Assembly: GCA_026388495.1 (NCBI GenBank)
Contig: JAPLJQ010000408.1
Location: 1 to 64,000, forward strand
Source of the DNA: Deltaproteobacteria bacterium
Lineage (GTDB): Bacteria; Desulfobacterota; Syntrophia; Syntrophales; UBA2185
DNA: 64,000 nucleotides
Reading direction: 5' to 3'
Below are positions 43,588-53,204 of the stretch, in pieces (the stretch's first letter is position 1; the number at the start of each line of letters is the position of its first letter). Made by a program: the position numbers and the translations under genes. Under the pieces are notes generated by a model. It saw nothing but the letters and a program-made list of their open reading frames with translations, was not told the DNA's origin and searched no databases.

Positions 43588-44673
43588 TTATGAATTGAAA
43601 TCAAAACGAGCAAAACTCTGCCAGAACTGCTTCATAATTTCTGGCCCGGCCACGGTAACACGCAGATATTTTTTGAGAAAAGGTTGGCTAAAACCTGCGC
43701 CAACCAGGATATTGTCTTTTTTAAGCATCTCTGCGACTTCTGTGCAGCGCTCACCGCAGTCGATCAACACGAAATTGGCGTGGCCGGCCACGCAAGAAAT
43801 CCCTCTGGCATCGAGTTTCTCAAGAAGCCATCTCTTTCCCTCGCCCACGGAGGCGAGCTGATCCCGCAGAATTTCCGGCCGGGCCAGAAGTGCCGTGGCC
43901 ATAACCACCGCCAAACAGTTAACATCAAAGGTAGACTTGACCTTGCCCATGGCAGAAATCACCTCTGCATGGGCCAGAGCGTAACCGATACGCAGGCCCG
44001 CCAAACCGCTGAGCTTGGAAAACGTCCGCAGAATAACCACGTTGTCAAACTCTGGAACCAAAGCCACAGCCGTCTCCTCCAAGTAATGGAAGTAGGCCTC
44101 GTCCACCACGAGGAGGCTGTCTTGTTTACGGCAGGCTACGGCCAAACTCCTGATGGCGGTCTGTTCCAACTTCGATCCCGTTGGGTTGTTCGGATTTACC
44201 ACTACCGCCAACTTTGGACGGGAGTGTTCAATGGCATGCCGGAAGGCATCAAAGGGAAAGGAAAGGTCATCGTTATACGGCACCGCGACCTCCCTAGCCC
44301 GAACAATTTTGGAATAGACCGGGTACATGGCAAACGTGGGGTCGGTGAGCAAAACATTATCGTCAACATCCACATAGGCCTCGAATAGGTGTTTGATAGC
44401 CGCATCAGAACCGTTAGACACCAAGACATTCTCCGGGGCAAGACCAAAGGAAGCGGCTATCATGGCGGTGATCTCGTCGTATTCCGGATAGGATGCAATG
44501 TTCTCTGGCTTGATGTTATCAAGCACCTCGCGAACAAAGGACTCCGGCAGTCCTTCCACACTTTCATTCATATCCAGGCGCAGGAAACCCTTTCGAGTGT
44601 GGGTTGTTGCCATGCCACGATACAGAGTTTTCAAGTGGTTTTTGGGTGATGAGTTGTTATGTCGGTAATCCAT
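43588..44673 (-). CDS. HisC-like PLP aminotransferase
   Basis: A 361-residue fold-type I enzyme of the histidinol-phosphate aminotransferase/CobD group: LRLDMNESVEGLPESFV, VVVNPNNPTGSKLEQT, VVDEAYFHYLEE, and RTFSKLSGLAGLRIGYA with the PLP lysine. In a polysaccharide locus it more likely acts on a phosphorylated amino or keto acid than in histidine synthesis; CobD-like members are decarboxylases of Ser/Thr phosphate. It is five bases from the Gfo/Idh/MocA gene and probably shares a pathway with it. Confidence 0.87.
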   Translation of the reverse strand: MDYRHNNSSPKNHLKTLYRGMATTHTRKGFLRLDMNESVEGLPESFVREVLDNIKPENIASYPEYDEITAMIAASFGLAPENVLVSNGSDAAIKHLFEAYVDVDDNVLLTDPTFAMYPVYSKIVRAREVAVPYNDDLSFPFDAFRHAIEHSRPKLAVVVNPNNPTGSKLEQTAIRSLAVACRKQDSLLVVDEAYFHYLEETAVALVPEFDNVVILRTFSKLSGLAGLRIGYALAHAEVISAMGKVKSTFDVNCLAVVMATALLARPEILRDQLASVGEGKRWLLEKLDARGISCVAGHANFVLIDCGERCTEVAEMLKKDNILVGAGFSQPFLKKYLRVTVAGPEIMKQFWQSFARFDFNS

Positions 44674-44677
44674 ATAA

Positions 44678-45745
44678 TTACTCGTTTATTTGTATTTTTT
44701 TACCTGTTTGGCACGTCTGGCATGCTGCTTCAAGAAGCTTGAGGGACTTCAGGCTGTCAGCCGCCGGACAGGTTGAGGGCATGCCCTCCTGAATGGCGGC
44801 ACGGAAGTTTTCCAGCAGGTAGATGTCCGCCGCGTCGTACTGGGCGCGCACGGAACGATCCCGAACGTCGTAGGTGAGATCAATCGGTTCCTTTTTGCCT
44901 TTTTCATAGAACAAGAGCGGGGGCTCCATCCAGTCGGTGTTGTTGATAAGCGTACCGTTAGCCCCTTCGATGACCAGCGATTCCTGGGGCAAGGCACCGT
45001 TTTGAGATGAGATTGTGCCGGTGTAGGAAATGGCGACGCCGTTCTTTGTTTCCATGAAAAGGTTGTGACCCGTCGCGGAGCGGTACATGCTCCACGGCGG
45101 TTTGAAGCTCTGGCCGGCAATCGAAACAACCTCGTCTCCCAGAATGTAACGAAAGAGGTCGAAATGGTGGATGCCCATAGCGTAAAGGAGTGGAAAATCT
45201 TCTTCAAAAATGTATGCCGGATAATTAGGATTTTCACGGTTGCGCACGTAGCGGAAGATTATATGACCCACTGGGCCAAGGGCGCCTGAGGCGATGAAAT
45301 CTCGGATGCGCCGTCCCACGTCTTTGTAACGCCAATTCTGTACCACAAGAGATACTTTACCCGCGGTCTCGATTTTTTTAACTATCTCTTCACCTTCTGC
45401 TATGTTGGCGACAAAAGGTTTTTCCACCATGAGATGGAGGTTCCGCTCGACGCCAAGGAGTAAATTCGTAGCGTGAAATTCAGCGGGTGTAGTCACAAGA
45501 AGGGCTTCAGGTTGGATGGCATCAAGCATGGTTTCCGGACTTTTAAACGCCTTTTCCCGGGTGATGTAGCCGCGTTCGACAGCACGAGCAAGCGCTTCGT
45601 CAGCGACGTCTTGCACACCCACGAGCTCAAATGCCGGGTGGCGATGAATGAGGTCCATCCATCCGAACCAGTTGGATGTTTCTGGTTTCTTGGGAAGCGT
45701 CCTGTTGCCGGCGCCGCAAATGGCGATACGAATTATTTCGGCCAT
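44678..45745 (-). CDS. Gfo/Idh/MocA-family oxidoreductase
   Basis: A 355-residue NAD(P)-dependent sugar or cyclitol oxidoreductase: IRIAICGAGNRTL (Rossmann), EALLVTTPAEFHA, the signature MVEKPFVANIAEGE, and GIHHFDLFRYILGDEV with the catalytic His region. GAGAGGAAA precedes the ATG. Neighbouring a HisC-like enzyme it may oxidise a sugar hydroxyl for later transamination, but HisC-like partners are not usual for that (WbpB pairs with DegT-type enzymes). Confidence 0.88.
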   Translation of the reverse strand: MAEIIRIAICGAGNRTLPKKPETSNWFGWMDLIHRHPAFELVGVQDVADEALARAVERGYITREKAFKSPETMLDAIQPEALLVTTPAEFHATNLLLGVERNLHLMVEKPFVANIAEGEEIVKKIETAGKVSLVVQNWRYKDVGRRIRDFIASGALGPVGHIIFRYVRNRENPNYPAYIFEEDFPLLYAMGIHHFDLFRYILGDEVVSIAGQSFKPPWSMYRSATGHNLFMETKNGVAISYTGTISSQNGALPQESLVIEGANGTLINNTDWMEPPLLFYEKGKKEPIDLTYDVRDRSVRAQYDAADIYLLENFRAAIQEGMPSTCPAADSLKSLKLLEAACQTCQTGKKIQINE

Positions 45746-45754
45746 GTTTCCTCT

Positions 45755-46690
45755 CTATCCTACGACGGCCCAGAGACGGTCCCCGTATCCGTGATTGTAC
45801 AGGAAAGTCTTATACACTTCGTTGATATCGCGCCAGAGCTGTTCCCAGTCTGTGTGCGGTACACCAAGAGCGAGGTCAACGCCAGGCACGCCACGGCGGG
45901 CGGCGAGCGTGTCGGCAGGCTTTCGTGTGTATGCCCAATTCAGATGGTTGGCCAGAGGATACTCCTGAAGCACTTGCACCTCGCCTGCGAGGCCACACTG
46001 GGCGAAAAGGTCGTTCATGGTCTTCTGGTTGTAGTAGTACAGGTGTTCAATGCAGTAATAGAACGTACGGAATTCGGGGATGTCGAATAAGTTGACCAGC
46101 GGGTCCTGAATATTGGGTACGAGGATGACCATCTTGCCGCCGGGCTTGAGGAACTTCCGCAGATACGCAAGAAAGCTCTTAGGGTCGGCGATATGTTCGA
46201 GAACGTATATCATGGTGATGTAGTCGAATGACCCTTCCCCAAAGCGCTGGTTGAGTTCAATGTTGTCCACATTGAGTCCTAACACGTCACGAGCAAACTC
46301 CACTTCCTTTACATTGAGATCGTGCCCGTATACTTCGGCGCACTTGTCCTTGATAAGCTCAATGAAGTGGCCGGTGGAGCAGCCAACATCAAGCACCTTT
46401 TCCTTGCCGGTGAGCAGCGCACGAAACCGTTCCGCCCAAGGTGCAGTGGCCCTGAGCATCTTGTCGTAGTAGGACTTGGGATCAAAGGAGGCGGGCTCGA
46501 CGTGGGTTAGGTAGGTCTGATGATATTCGGCTTCGTAAAAGTCCTTTGGGTACTGGAATGAATCCTGATCCAAGAAATTTAATGTACACGTATTACAGCG
46601 ATCTACATTCGCTTTTAGGCCAAACCTCACTTCAGAGGTAACCTTACTTATGTCCAGGGCACCACATAAGGGACATTTAACTTTTTCCAC
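45755..46690 (-). CDS. SAM methyltransferase with N-terminal zinc ribbon
   Basis: A 311-residue protein. Residues 1-35 hold two CxxC pairs (KCPLCGALD and DRCNTCTLNF), a zinc ribbon; from about 90 comes a class I methyltransferase (VLDVGCSTGHFIELI, IYVLEHIADPKSF, LRKFLKPGGKMVILVPN). This architecture is common in C-methyltransferases and related enzymes of deoxysugar loci. The start is GTG at 46690 because AAGGAG lies 8 nt upstream; the first TTG has none. It overlaps the upstream SDR gene by 14 bases. Confidence 0.87.
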   Translation of the reverse strand: MEKVKCPLCGALDISKVTSEVRFGLKANVDRCNTCTLNFLDQDSFQYPKDFYEAEYHQTYLTHVEPASFDPKSYYDKMLRATAPWAERFRALLTGKEKVLDVGCSTGHFIELIKDKCAEVYGHDLNVKEVEFARDVLGLNVDNIELNQRFGEGSFDYITMIYVLEHIADPKSFLAYLRKFLKPGGKMVILVPNIQDPLVNLFDIPEFRTFYYCIEHLYYYNQKTMNDLFAQCGLAGEVQVLQEYPLANHLNWAYTRKPADTLAARRGVPGVDLALGVPHTDWEQLWRDINEVYKTFLYNHGYGDRLWAVVG

Positions 46691-47630
46691 TATTCCATCT
46701 CCTTCTCTCAAATTCTACAGTTTTCTTGATTCCTATTTTTAGATCAATTTCAGGATTCCAATTCAGATCTTCGGATATTCTTGAGATATCGCAGACCATA
46801 CCGGTTTGATCACCGGGCGTCCCACAATCATAGACAATTGGATATTGAGGTATATCAAATGCACTGACCAGTTCCTTTAAAATATCTTCAACTAATGATT
46901 TTTCCCCGCTCGCAAGATTGTATATTTTTCCATAAGCCTCAGCCGCTTTCTGAGCCTTCATCCAAGCATTGATCACGTCATCAATATATATGAAATCTCT
47001 GAATCGAGTAGGCAAACCTTTTACAACAATTGGGCTATTTCCCAGCATGTACGAAAGGTATATACTTACCATGCCTTGATTTTTGTTTTCCAAGTTTTGA
47101 CCGGGGCCATAAACATTCGGCATTCTCAATATGGTCGTATTGACGCCCAATGAATTAAATAAATTGACATACGCCTCTGACGCTATTTTCCCGGCTGCAT
47201 AATATGTTTTTGGATTCTTAGGATGATTCTCATCAACTGGTAAATAGAGCGGATCACCATAAACCGTTGCTGAACTGGCATAGAGAAACCTATTGACTTT
47301 AAATTTAAGGCAATATTGTAATAAATTGAATGTACTGTAGATATGACTTCTTAAATCTGCATGTGGATCCACAAAAGAGAGTGCTCCTGAAGACTGCGCT
47401 GCCAAATGAAAGATTGCATCTAAATGAAGATCTTGAAGTTCATCAAGGCTATTTGTCAGGCTTAAATCCAATTCAATAAATTCGGCAGCCTCAGGAATAT
47501 TACTCCGTCGACCGGTAGATAGATTATCAATAACAAATACATGGTATCCTGCTTGGATTAACTTCTTGGCCAAATGTGATCCTATAAAACCAGCACCACC
47601 TGTTACAAGTACCCTACCTTTTTCTGTCAT
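46677..47630 (-). CDS. NAD-dependent epimerase/dehydratase, GalE-like
   Basis: A 317-residue extended SDR: VLVTGGAGFIGSHLAKKL, VIDNLSTGRRSNIPEA, YASSATVYGDPLYLPVDEN and the Y-x3-K pair in TYYAAGKIASE. Closest to UDP-glucose/UDP-GlcNAc 4-epimerases. It follows the cytidylyltransferase gene by 36 bases. It ends inside the next gene's start, suggesting coupling. Confidence 0.88.
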   Translation of the reverse strand: MTEKGRVLVTGGAGFIGSHLAKKLIQAGYHVFVIDNLSTGRRSNIPEAAEFIELDLSLTNSLDELQDLHLDAIFHLAAQSSGALSFVDPHADLRSHIYSTFNLLQYCLKFKVNRFLYASSATVYGDPLYLPVDENHPKNPKTYYAAGKIASEAYVNLFNSLGVNTTILRMPNVYGPGQNLENKNQGMVSIYLSYMLGNSPIVVKGLPTRFRDFIYIDDVINAWMKAQKAAEAYGKIYNLASGEKSLVEDILKELVSAFDIPQYPIVYDCGTPGDQTGMVCDISRISEDLNWNPEIDLKIGIKKTVEFERRRWNSGKS

Positions 47631-47666
47631 TTGTTAAACTCCATCATTCGAAACGATTTTAGAGTA

Positions 47667-48446
47667 TTATGCTCGTTCATATGGTGTCCTATTTTCCGTG
47701 AAACCGTTTTTAATAAGCCAATATTCAACTCCCGGAATCTGGCCTTCATAATCAACATCACACCCACCCCATTGCTTTAATGGATAAATCTTTTGCCCCA
47801 TCCATTTTTGGGGCAACAAACCCCTTTCAAGATGTTCAAGGCAACTTGGTCTTACGATAGAGACGCCCATGTCTGCAAACCACACATCCCCTTGAGAATC
47901 CCGATCGCAATTCAATGTTGCCGGGTCGCCAAAGACTTCAAAGGGCACAAAGGGGTGCAATAGCCCGTCATCGCCAATCTTTCTCGCTCTCAATGGGCTC
48001 CACATGTTGTAACTAGAAGCGGTGACGGCCGAATCGTACTCTTGGTTCTCCCGTAGTATTTCTATCCCCCTGTCGATCGTATCAGCCAGGATCGTAGCCG
48101 CGTTACAGAAAAGCAGCACCATTAACTCTATCTCTTCTCTTTTGAGCTTTGAGCTTTGAGCTTTCAGCTTCTCACTTATCACACGATAGCCGTGGACGTA
48201 GGCATGTTCTCCAAGGGCCGTTTTAGATGCAAGTTCGGGCGGGCGCACGATTATTTCCGCACCGCAACGTCGTCCAATGTCCATGATTTGTTCATCATCT
48301 GTGGATACGTAAACGCTATCCACTTTTTTTGCGGAAACTGCGGCCAACAAAGGATATTCCATCAATGGACGCCCCAGAATCGGATACAGATTCTTCCCCG
48401 GGAATCCGACACTCCCCTTTCGTCCCAATAACAAGGCTGCTATCAT
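47667..48446 (-). CDS. CMP-sugar synthetase-like cytidylyltransferase with heptamer repeat
   Basis: A 259-residue nucleotidyltransferase with a good CTP-binding signature, GRKGSVGFPGKNLYPILG, then VYVSTDDEQIMDIGRRCGAE and DVDYEGQIPGVEYWLIKNGF. It activates an acidic sugar or similar compound as a CMP derivative. Residues around KLKAQSSKLK (about 93-102) come from a tandem TTTGAGC DNA repeat and look like an insertion. GGGAG precedes the ATG. It is a paralogue of the N-terminal domain of the fusion protein at 38179-39927. Confidence 0.87.
   Translation of the reverse strand: MIAALLLGRKGSVGFPGKNLYPILGRPLMEYPLLAAVSAKKVDSVYVSTDDEQIMDIGRRCGAEIIVRPPELASKTALGEHAYVHGYRVISEKLKAQSSKLKREEIELMVLLFCNAATILADTIDRGIEILRENQEYDSAVTASSYNMWSPLRARKIGDDGLLHPFVPFEVFGDPATLNCDRDSQGDVWFADMGVSIVRPSCLEHLERGLLPQKWMGQKIYPLKQWGGCDVDYEGQIPGVEYWLIKNGFTENRTPYERA
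48141..48170. repeat. Heptanucleotide tandem repeat (TTTGAGC) inside the cytidylyltransferase gene
   Basis: Three exact TTTGAGC units and one TTTCAGC unit lie end to end. The unit is not a multiple of three, so gain or loss of one copy would shift the frame early in the gene. The present copy number keeps it open. Confidence 0.85.
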
Positions 48447-48528
48447 TTTTTTCTCCCTTCAACTGCTCAGTCCCATAATGTTTACCGGTTCAATTATATT
48501 AGCCTATTGATTATCTTTGCAACGACGA

Positions 48529-50367
48529 TCATTTATATTGCCCAGGAAGTAACGCCCTGTATAGAATATCCCAGCCCAAAACGTTTTGCAGTCTGGGAAT
48601 AGGTTTGGGACTGAGATTCTTATAAATAACGAGACCGTCTTCCTCATAGAGAAGCTTATTGTTTTTGTCACTCTCCACTTTGATCAGATATTCTCGCCAA
48701 GGCGGCAGGTTTTTATCAATGTAAAGCACTTCCTTGGTCTGAATGAAATAGTATTCGACGCCTTCCGGGTGGTATCCCAAATACCATGCCTTTTGACGGT
48801 TTGTTATGTATGCCTGTATGGATGCATCAATCCGATAGGCAACAGAAGCATCATAGGGCACATATTCCCTCATTTTTGACAATATATGATTGTATTGATT
48901 ATTGACTGGTGGCGCCTTGATATAATTCAGGTTTATATTATTTAGGGACACTATCCCATTCCCCAAAACTGCCCAGGGATAGTGGTAGGAAAACCATAAA
49001 TTCATGGATGCAAAACCAGAAAAAAGAAGAAAAATAATTACTGCGGTTTTCTCTTTGAACGTCCTATCGTTCTTCTTCCCATTTACCCATGGACTCCATA
49101 TGCTTGTGAGAACCATAAAAGTACTGAGATATATGGGCACAACCATATTTGCATTTCTGTGGGACGCAACATCATAGCTTCTGAACATGCCCATCACTGC
49201 GCCGACAACAGCAAATAGAAGAACGCCAATGAGAGGCCAATTCCACTTTTTATCCCTTTTTATTCCTAATATGGGAATAAAAGCGACAGTCAGCAGCAGT
49301 AGGAATATATATACCACGTGATGTAGGGCGGCCTGGATAAATGATGAGAAATCAAGATCGAAAAAAATCTGCCTCATTGTACCTGTGGGCTGCCTCGACA
49401 GATCCCAAATACCTCGTAGGCTTTCCCTAATGATGGCCTTATCCCACAACATAACTAAAAGACCGATAACCGACGTTATTATGCCCTGCTTGGGAGCCCT
49501 AAAGAAAATGGCGATTATCACGCCAAGTGCCATTACGGAATATGTGTAAGGCATGTTGATAATTGCCAACAGGAACACAAAAATATAAAATAACATCCAT
49601 CGTCGTGAAAATAATGAAGCAAAGACATAAGGATAAATGGCATACGATATGACGTCAAAATGACCGTGCATTAGAATGGGTCGTTCAACCCAAGGCAATA
49701 GACAGAAGCCCATTGCTGCCACAAGAGCCATCGTTTTTGATCCATCGAGAGTGCGTGCTGCTAAATATATTCCAAATGATCCACACACAAGAACCAATAT
49801 GACAACGGCAAATACATGCATTGGAGGGTTAGGGTATAGCCAATAAAGGGGAGGCAGCAACAGGTATGGCAGAATGTGTGGTACCGCAGAGAATGCCGAC
49901 GCATAATAGTAAGGGTTACTGTGATAAAAAAGGACGTCGTTATATTTAACGGTATTTTCAGGTCCGAGTCCATTGCATATATTGTGCAGCAACTGGGCAC
50001 AGTAAGCACCATTTCCATGGTTGTAATCATAAAGATAGGGATTCAAAAAAATATCCATCCCCAGCCAACCAATGACCAGCATGACAAACACACCCAAAAT
50101 TAATTCGGCATGTGATTCAATAAACATGCGCCAAGGATTCAATCTATCAAAGATAAACCGCCACCTGACCAGTACATAGTCTTTACAAAAATAGAAGCTC
50201 CAGAAAATTATAATAAAGGTAATCGCTGCCCCGATGAATCTTATTCTGTCTATGAGGATCCAGGGAAGGATGAGAAAAAATAGAATCAGCGAAACAAAAA
50301 ACAGTAAAATTGATATTCTCAGGAGAATTTTTTTTGTCAATATTTTTTGTATATGATCATCGTCCAT
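48529..50367 (-). CDS. DUF2079-like multi-pass membrane protein (possible GT-C)
   Basis: A 612-residue protein with about 11-12 hydrophobic segments up to about residue 460 and a soluble C-terminal part. After two or three helices comes the DUF2079-like loop: DYNHGNGAYCAQLLHNI and LFYHSNPYYY, then PYLLLPPLYWLYPNPP. DUF2079 proteins are predicted GT-C-type membrane enzymes. It could be a polyprenyl-linked sugar transferase acting on the periplasmic side. No separate Wzy polymerase was recognised in the window; this protein is not a typical one. Function inferred only from fold and context. Confidence 0.65.
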   Translation of the reverse strand: MDDDHIQKILTKKILLRISILLFFVSLILFFLILPWILIDRIRFIGAAITFIIIFWSFYFCKDYVLVRWRFIFDRLNPWRMFIESHAELILGVFVMLVIGWLGMDIFLNPYLYDYNHGNGAYCAQLLHNICNGLGPENTVKYNDVLFYHSNPYYYASAFSAVPHILPYLLLPPLYWLYPNPPMHVFAVVILVLVCGSFGIYLAARTLDGSKTMALVAAMGFCLLPWVERPILMHGHFDVISYAIYPYVFASLFSRRWMLFYIFVFLLAIINMPYTYSVMALGVIIAIFFRAPKQGIITSVIGLLVMLWDKAIIRESLRGIWDLSRQPTGTMRQIFFDLDFSSFIQAALHHVVYIFLLLLTVAFIPILGIKRDKKWNWPLIGVLLFAVVGAVMGMFRSYDVASHRNANMVVPIYLSTFMVLTSIWSPWVNGKKNDRTFKEKTAVIIFLLFSGFASMNLWFSYHYPWAVLGNGIVSLNNINLNYIKAPPVNNQYNHILSKMREYVPYDASVAYRIDASIQAYITNRQKAWYLGYHPEGVEYYFIQTKEVLYIDKNLPPWREYLIKVESDKNNKLLYEEDGLVIYKNLSPKPIPRLQNVLGWDILYRALLPGQYK

Positions 50368-50379
50368 TAGATGGTTGCC

Positions 50380-51003
50380 TTAAATACTATTTTTTGAACG
50401 GCATAATACCATTGTCCAAGGAGTGGGAGTAAGTACGTCCATAATGTCAAAATATGATGATAGCAACTTTAATAAACTTTTTTTTGACCAATGTTGAACG
50501 TGACCCGGCGTATTGCCAATGCTTGATACATATTTAAAACGAATTAAATTTAGCATTCTCCAAAGTGGTTCTCGGGGTACGCTGACAATTAGAAACGGAT
50601 TAGCTAATTGTTCCAAAATAGCCATTGCATTGTTCGGTTTTTGGAGATGTTCAAGAACTTCGGAACATAAAATCAATTTTGCCGAATCGCTCGGAGTCAA
50701 ATCATAAATACTGGCAATCTTAAATTTAATATCTACCTTGGCTCTTCTCGCATTTTCTGATGCAATTTTGATGATTTTTTCCGAAAAGTCGCTGGCAACA
50801 ACTTTTTTATTCTGTTTTGCCAAAGCAATGCTGAGATTCCCCTCCCCACATCCAACCTCATGTATCTCAGTTACGCCAGTCTTGGAAATCAAGGTATCAA
50901 GACAATCATGAAATCCTTTCATCATATACCTTACGACAGGATTCACTGATCCATATTTATCGTATACATTACCAGCGATTATACCGTCTTCTATGATGCT
51001 CAT
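50380..51003 (-). CDS. Class I SAM-dependent methyltransferase
   Basis: A 207-residue methyltransferase: IHEVGCGEGNLSIALAKQ (motif I), VVASDFSEKIIKIA, and LILCSEVLEHLQKPNNAM (Methyltransf_11 type), ending in VLTPTPWTMVLCR. It follows the radical SAM and zinc-ribbon methyltransferase genes and lies 12 bases upstream of the DUF2079-like gene, so it probably belongs to the same operon. Substrate unknown. Confidence 0.85.
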   Translation of the reverse strand: MSIIEDGIIAGNVYDKYGSVNPVVRYMMKGFHDCLDTLISKTGVTEIHEVGCGEGNLSIALAKQNKKVVASDFSEKIIKIASENARRAKVDIKFKIASIYDLTPSDSAKLILCSEVLEHLQKPNNAMAILEQLANPFLIVSVPREPLWRMLNLIRFKYVSSIGNTPGHVQHWSKKSLLKLLSSYFDIMDVLTPTPWTMVLCRSKNSI

Positions 51004-51054
51004 TGCTTATATCCGTCTTCAATGGCAAGGATTATCTCTTGATTTTGACTCATT

Positions 51055-52050
51055 TTAGCTCGCTTGCTTCCGTGCAATAATTCGCATGTTACTTGTTGGA
51101 TGAAAAGACTTAGTTAAGACATCGATAACTGTAAAAAACATCATGCAGGTTATATTTTTGTAGTTCATACGCTTGGTAATAGAGCGTGGCAATCCTTTCT
51201 GAATGAGTAAATTCCTGAATGAACTAGTCCAAAAATTAGGGCTGGGATTGTATTCAACTTTATCAATTAAAAACCCAAATCTTTGCAATGTTTTTTGAAT
51301 TGTTTTGAGATTGAAGATTAAGAGATGACGTGGAACATGGTATCCGCCCCAATGATGATGCCTAAATAAACTTGCATCCATGCCTTCGTCTGAAGGGGTT
51401 TCTATAAAAAGTGTCCCTTTATCTTTTAGTAATTTGTGGGTTTTTCTTAGTACTCCTGTCACATCAAATAGGTGTTCTATTACTTGGTTCATTACAATAA
51501 CATCGAAAAATCCTTCTTGCCAATTAACGTTTTCAAAATTTCCTTCTATCGCTTTGAAACCTGCTTTGCGAATATCCCTGATAATGTCTGGATTGAAATC
51601 ATTACCATAAAGATCAATAGGCTTTGAACTTGCATTGCGAATCAAGGACAAAAGCGCGGGGCTACCACAGCCGACATCTAATATGCTTGGAGATTCCGAA
51701 AATTTAGGAATTAATTTTAGAATTCGATGGGCTTTTTGGGATTGCATGTAATTACGAGCTTTTCTAATGATCGGGTTGCGGATATTACTGAAATGATATG
51801 CTGAATACTCTTTGGGATATATTTTTGATATCTCTGATAATCTCGGTCGTGGGTTTAAGTATAATAGATCACATGACTGGCAGCGTACCACTGCAAATGG
51901 AATATCTGTTGTAAAATAATCGTAATCGAACGTTTTGGTAACAATAACATAAAATGACTCTCCACAACCCGGACAATTAACGTCCTCGATTTCTATGGCT
52001 CGCCTTAAATACATTGCTTGTTTTTCATCACAGAGTGATTCGGATTTCAT
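51055..52050 (-). CDS. SAM methyltransferase with N-terminal zinc ribbon
   Basis: A 331-residue protein. An N-terminal zinc ribbon (VNCPGCGESF and RCQSCDLLYLNPRP, about 19-68) is followed by a methyltransferase domain: ILDVGCGSPALLSLIRN, GNDFNPDIIRDIRKAGF, VIVMNQVIEHLFDV and HKLLKDKGTLFIETPSDEG. The architecture is the same as at 45755-46690, but the ribbon is longer. It ends near the methyltransferase at 50380 and starts 5 bases after the SPASM radical SAM gene; it may act on the same intermediate. Confidence 0.86.
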   Translation of the reverse strand: MKSESLCDEKQAMYLRRAIEIEDVNCPGCGESFYVIVTKTFDYDYFTTDIPFAVVRCQSCDLLYLNPRPRLSEISKIYPKEYSAYHFSNIRNPIIRKARNYMQSQKAHRILKLIPKFSESPSILDVGCGSPALLSLIRNASSKPIDLYGNDFNPDIIRDIRKAGFKAIEGNFENVNWQEGFFDVIVMNQVIEHLFDVTGVLRKTHKLLKDKGTLFIETPSDEGMDASLFRHHHWGGYHVPRHLLIFNLKTIQKTLQRFGFLIDKVEYNPSPNFWTSSFRNLLIQKGLPRSITKRMNYKNITCMMFFTVIDVLTKSFHPTSNMRIIARKQAS

Positions 52051-52055
52051 GGTTT

Positions 52056-53156
52056 CTATTCATTAATTCTTTCTTTATGATATGTATTCAACAAGCTTTG
52101 TATATCCGGGTCGTTATAGCTTATAGGAAGTTTCTTACCCTTATTTATTGAGATTTCAAGATAGGAGAGAAACTTTCTATCTTCGGCCGCTAAACACACA
52201 GGGGCATATTCCGAAAATGCTTTTACCTGACATCCACGTTTCCATATTATTTCCAATGGTTCTTCCAGTATATTTCCGAAGGATATTTGAATAAAAGGAC
52301 ATGGCAAAACATCACCATAAGGTGATATATAAATTTTCTCTTTAAGAGCCCCGCATCCTTCAACAAGCCAATTGGTTTGAAAATCTGTTCTGACATGTGG
52401 ATTCTCGCGCATGATCCAGTTTAAATATTTCCTATCTGAATCATTTAACATAATATCGTAGTTTAATTCCCACGCGCCTACCGGGACAGCTAACGCACAT
52501 GTAAGTACGGAATCGCATTCTTTTGCTAGATTGATCATGCCACGAAAAACATTTGAGCCGATGTTATGTCTGCCGATCACAACACTCATCATGGGTTTTA
52601 TACCAGATTCACCTATCATTTTAACAGTTCGAAGAGATAGTGAAAAGGCATCTTTTAATTTTCTGCTTATTTTGTCATAGTCGGAAAAATCATATTCGTT
52701 AGGGACGGGACCAAATCCTACAGTGATACTATCAACACCGATTTTTCTCAATTTATCGAAGAGCTCTTTTGATGCAACTGTACCATTCGTCTTTATAGAG
52801 ATAAAATTTTCATTGGGATCAAGATTATGGATAACCTCTTCGAGGTCTTTATAAATTAATGGTTCGCCTCCTTGAACACCGAAAGTTAAAACACCCAAGG
52901 CTGAACATTGCTTTGCTACATCCCCCCACTCAGCTGGATTAAGCCGTCTTCTCGAATCGTCCTTTAAAGACTCACAAGAACAATGCTCACATTGCATGTT
53001 ACATCCATAGTGTACAATAATGTCAGCATATCTTAATCGTGGTTTACGACTAATAATAGTTGCTGCATAGCCCTTTACCGTCCTTGCTATGAGCTTTGGT
53101 TTCGGATGGTTCATCATGTATCTGGCATTAGTTAACAAACTTTTATACTGAATCAT
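52056..53156 (-). CDS. Radical SAM protein with SPASM-like C-terminus
   Basis: A 366-residue enzyme with a cluster motif CNMQCEHC (about 51-58) in a barrel that continues GVQGGEPLIYKDLEEV and FISIKTNGTVASKELFDKLR. The C-terminal part has CGALKEKIYISPYGDVLPCPF, the start of a SPASM or twitch auxiliary-cluster region. Such enzymes modify peptides, sugars or nucleosides; alcohol oxidation of sugars (as in BtrN or AprD4 relatives) is one precedent. It is placed between two radical-type or methyl-transfer enzymes. Confidence 0.83.
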   Translation of the reverse strand: MIQYKSLLTNARYMMNHPKPKLIARTVKGYAATIISRKPRLRYADIIVHYGCNMQCEHCSCESLKDDSRRRLNPAEWGDVAKQCSALGVLTFGVQGGEPLIYKDLEEVIHNLDPNENFISIKTNGTVASKELFDKLRKIGVDSITVGFGPVPNEYDFSDYDKISRKLKDAFSLSLRTVKMIGESGIKPMMSVVIGRHNIGSNVFRGMINLAKECDSVLTCALAVPVGAWELNYDIMLNDSDRKYLNWIMRENPHVRTDFQTNWLVEGCGALKEKIYISPYGDVLPCPFIQISFGNILEEPLEIIWKRGCQVKAFSEYAPVCLAAEDRKFLSYLEISINKGKKLPISYNDPDIQSLLNTYHKERINE

Positions 53157-53204
53157 TTCTTAACTTCCTGACTGAAAAAGGTAACCTCTGAAAAAGAGTT
53201 TGTA

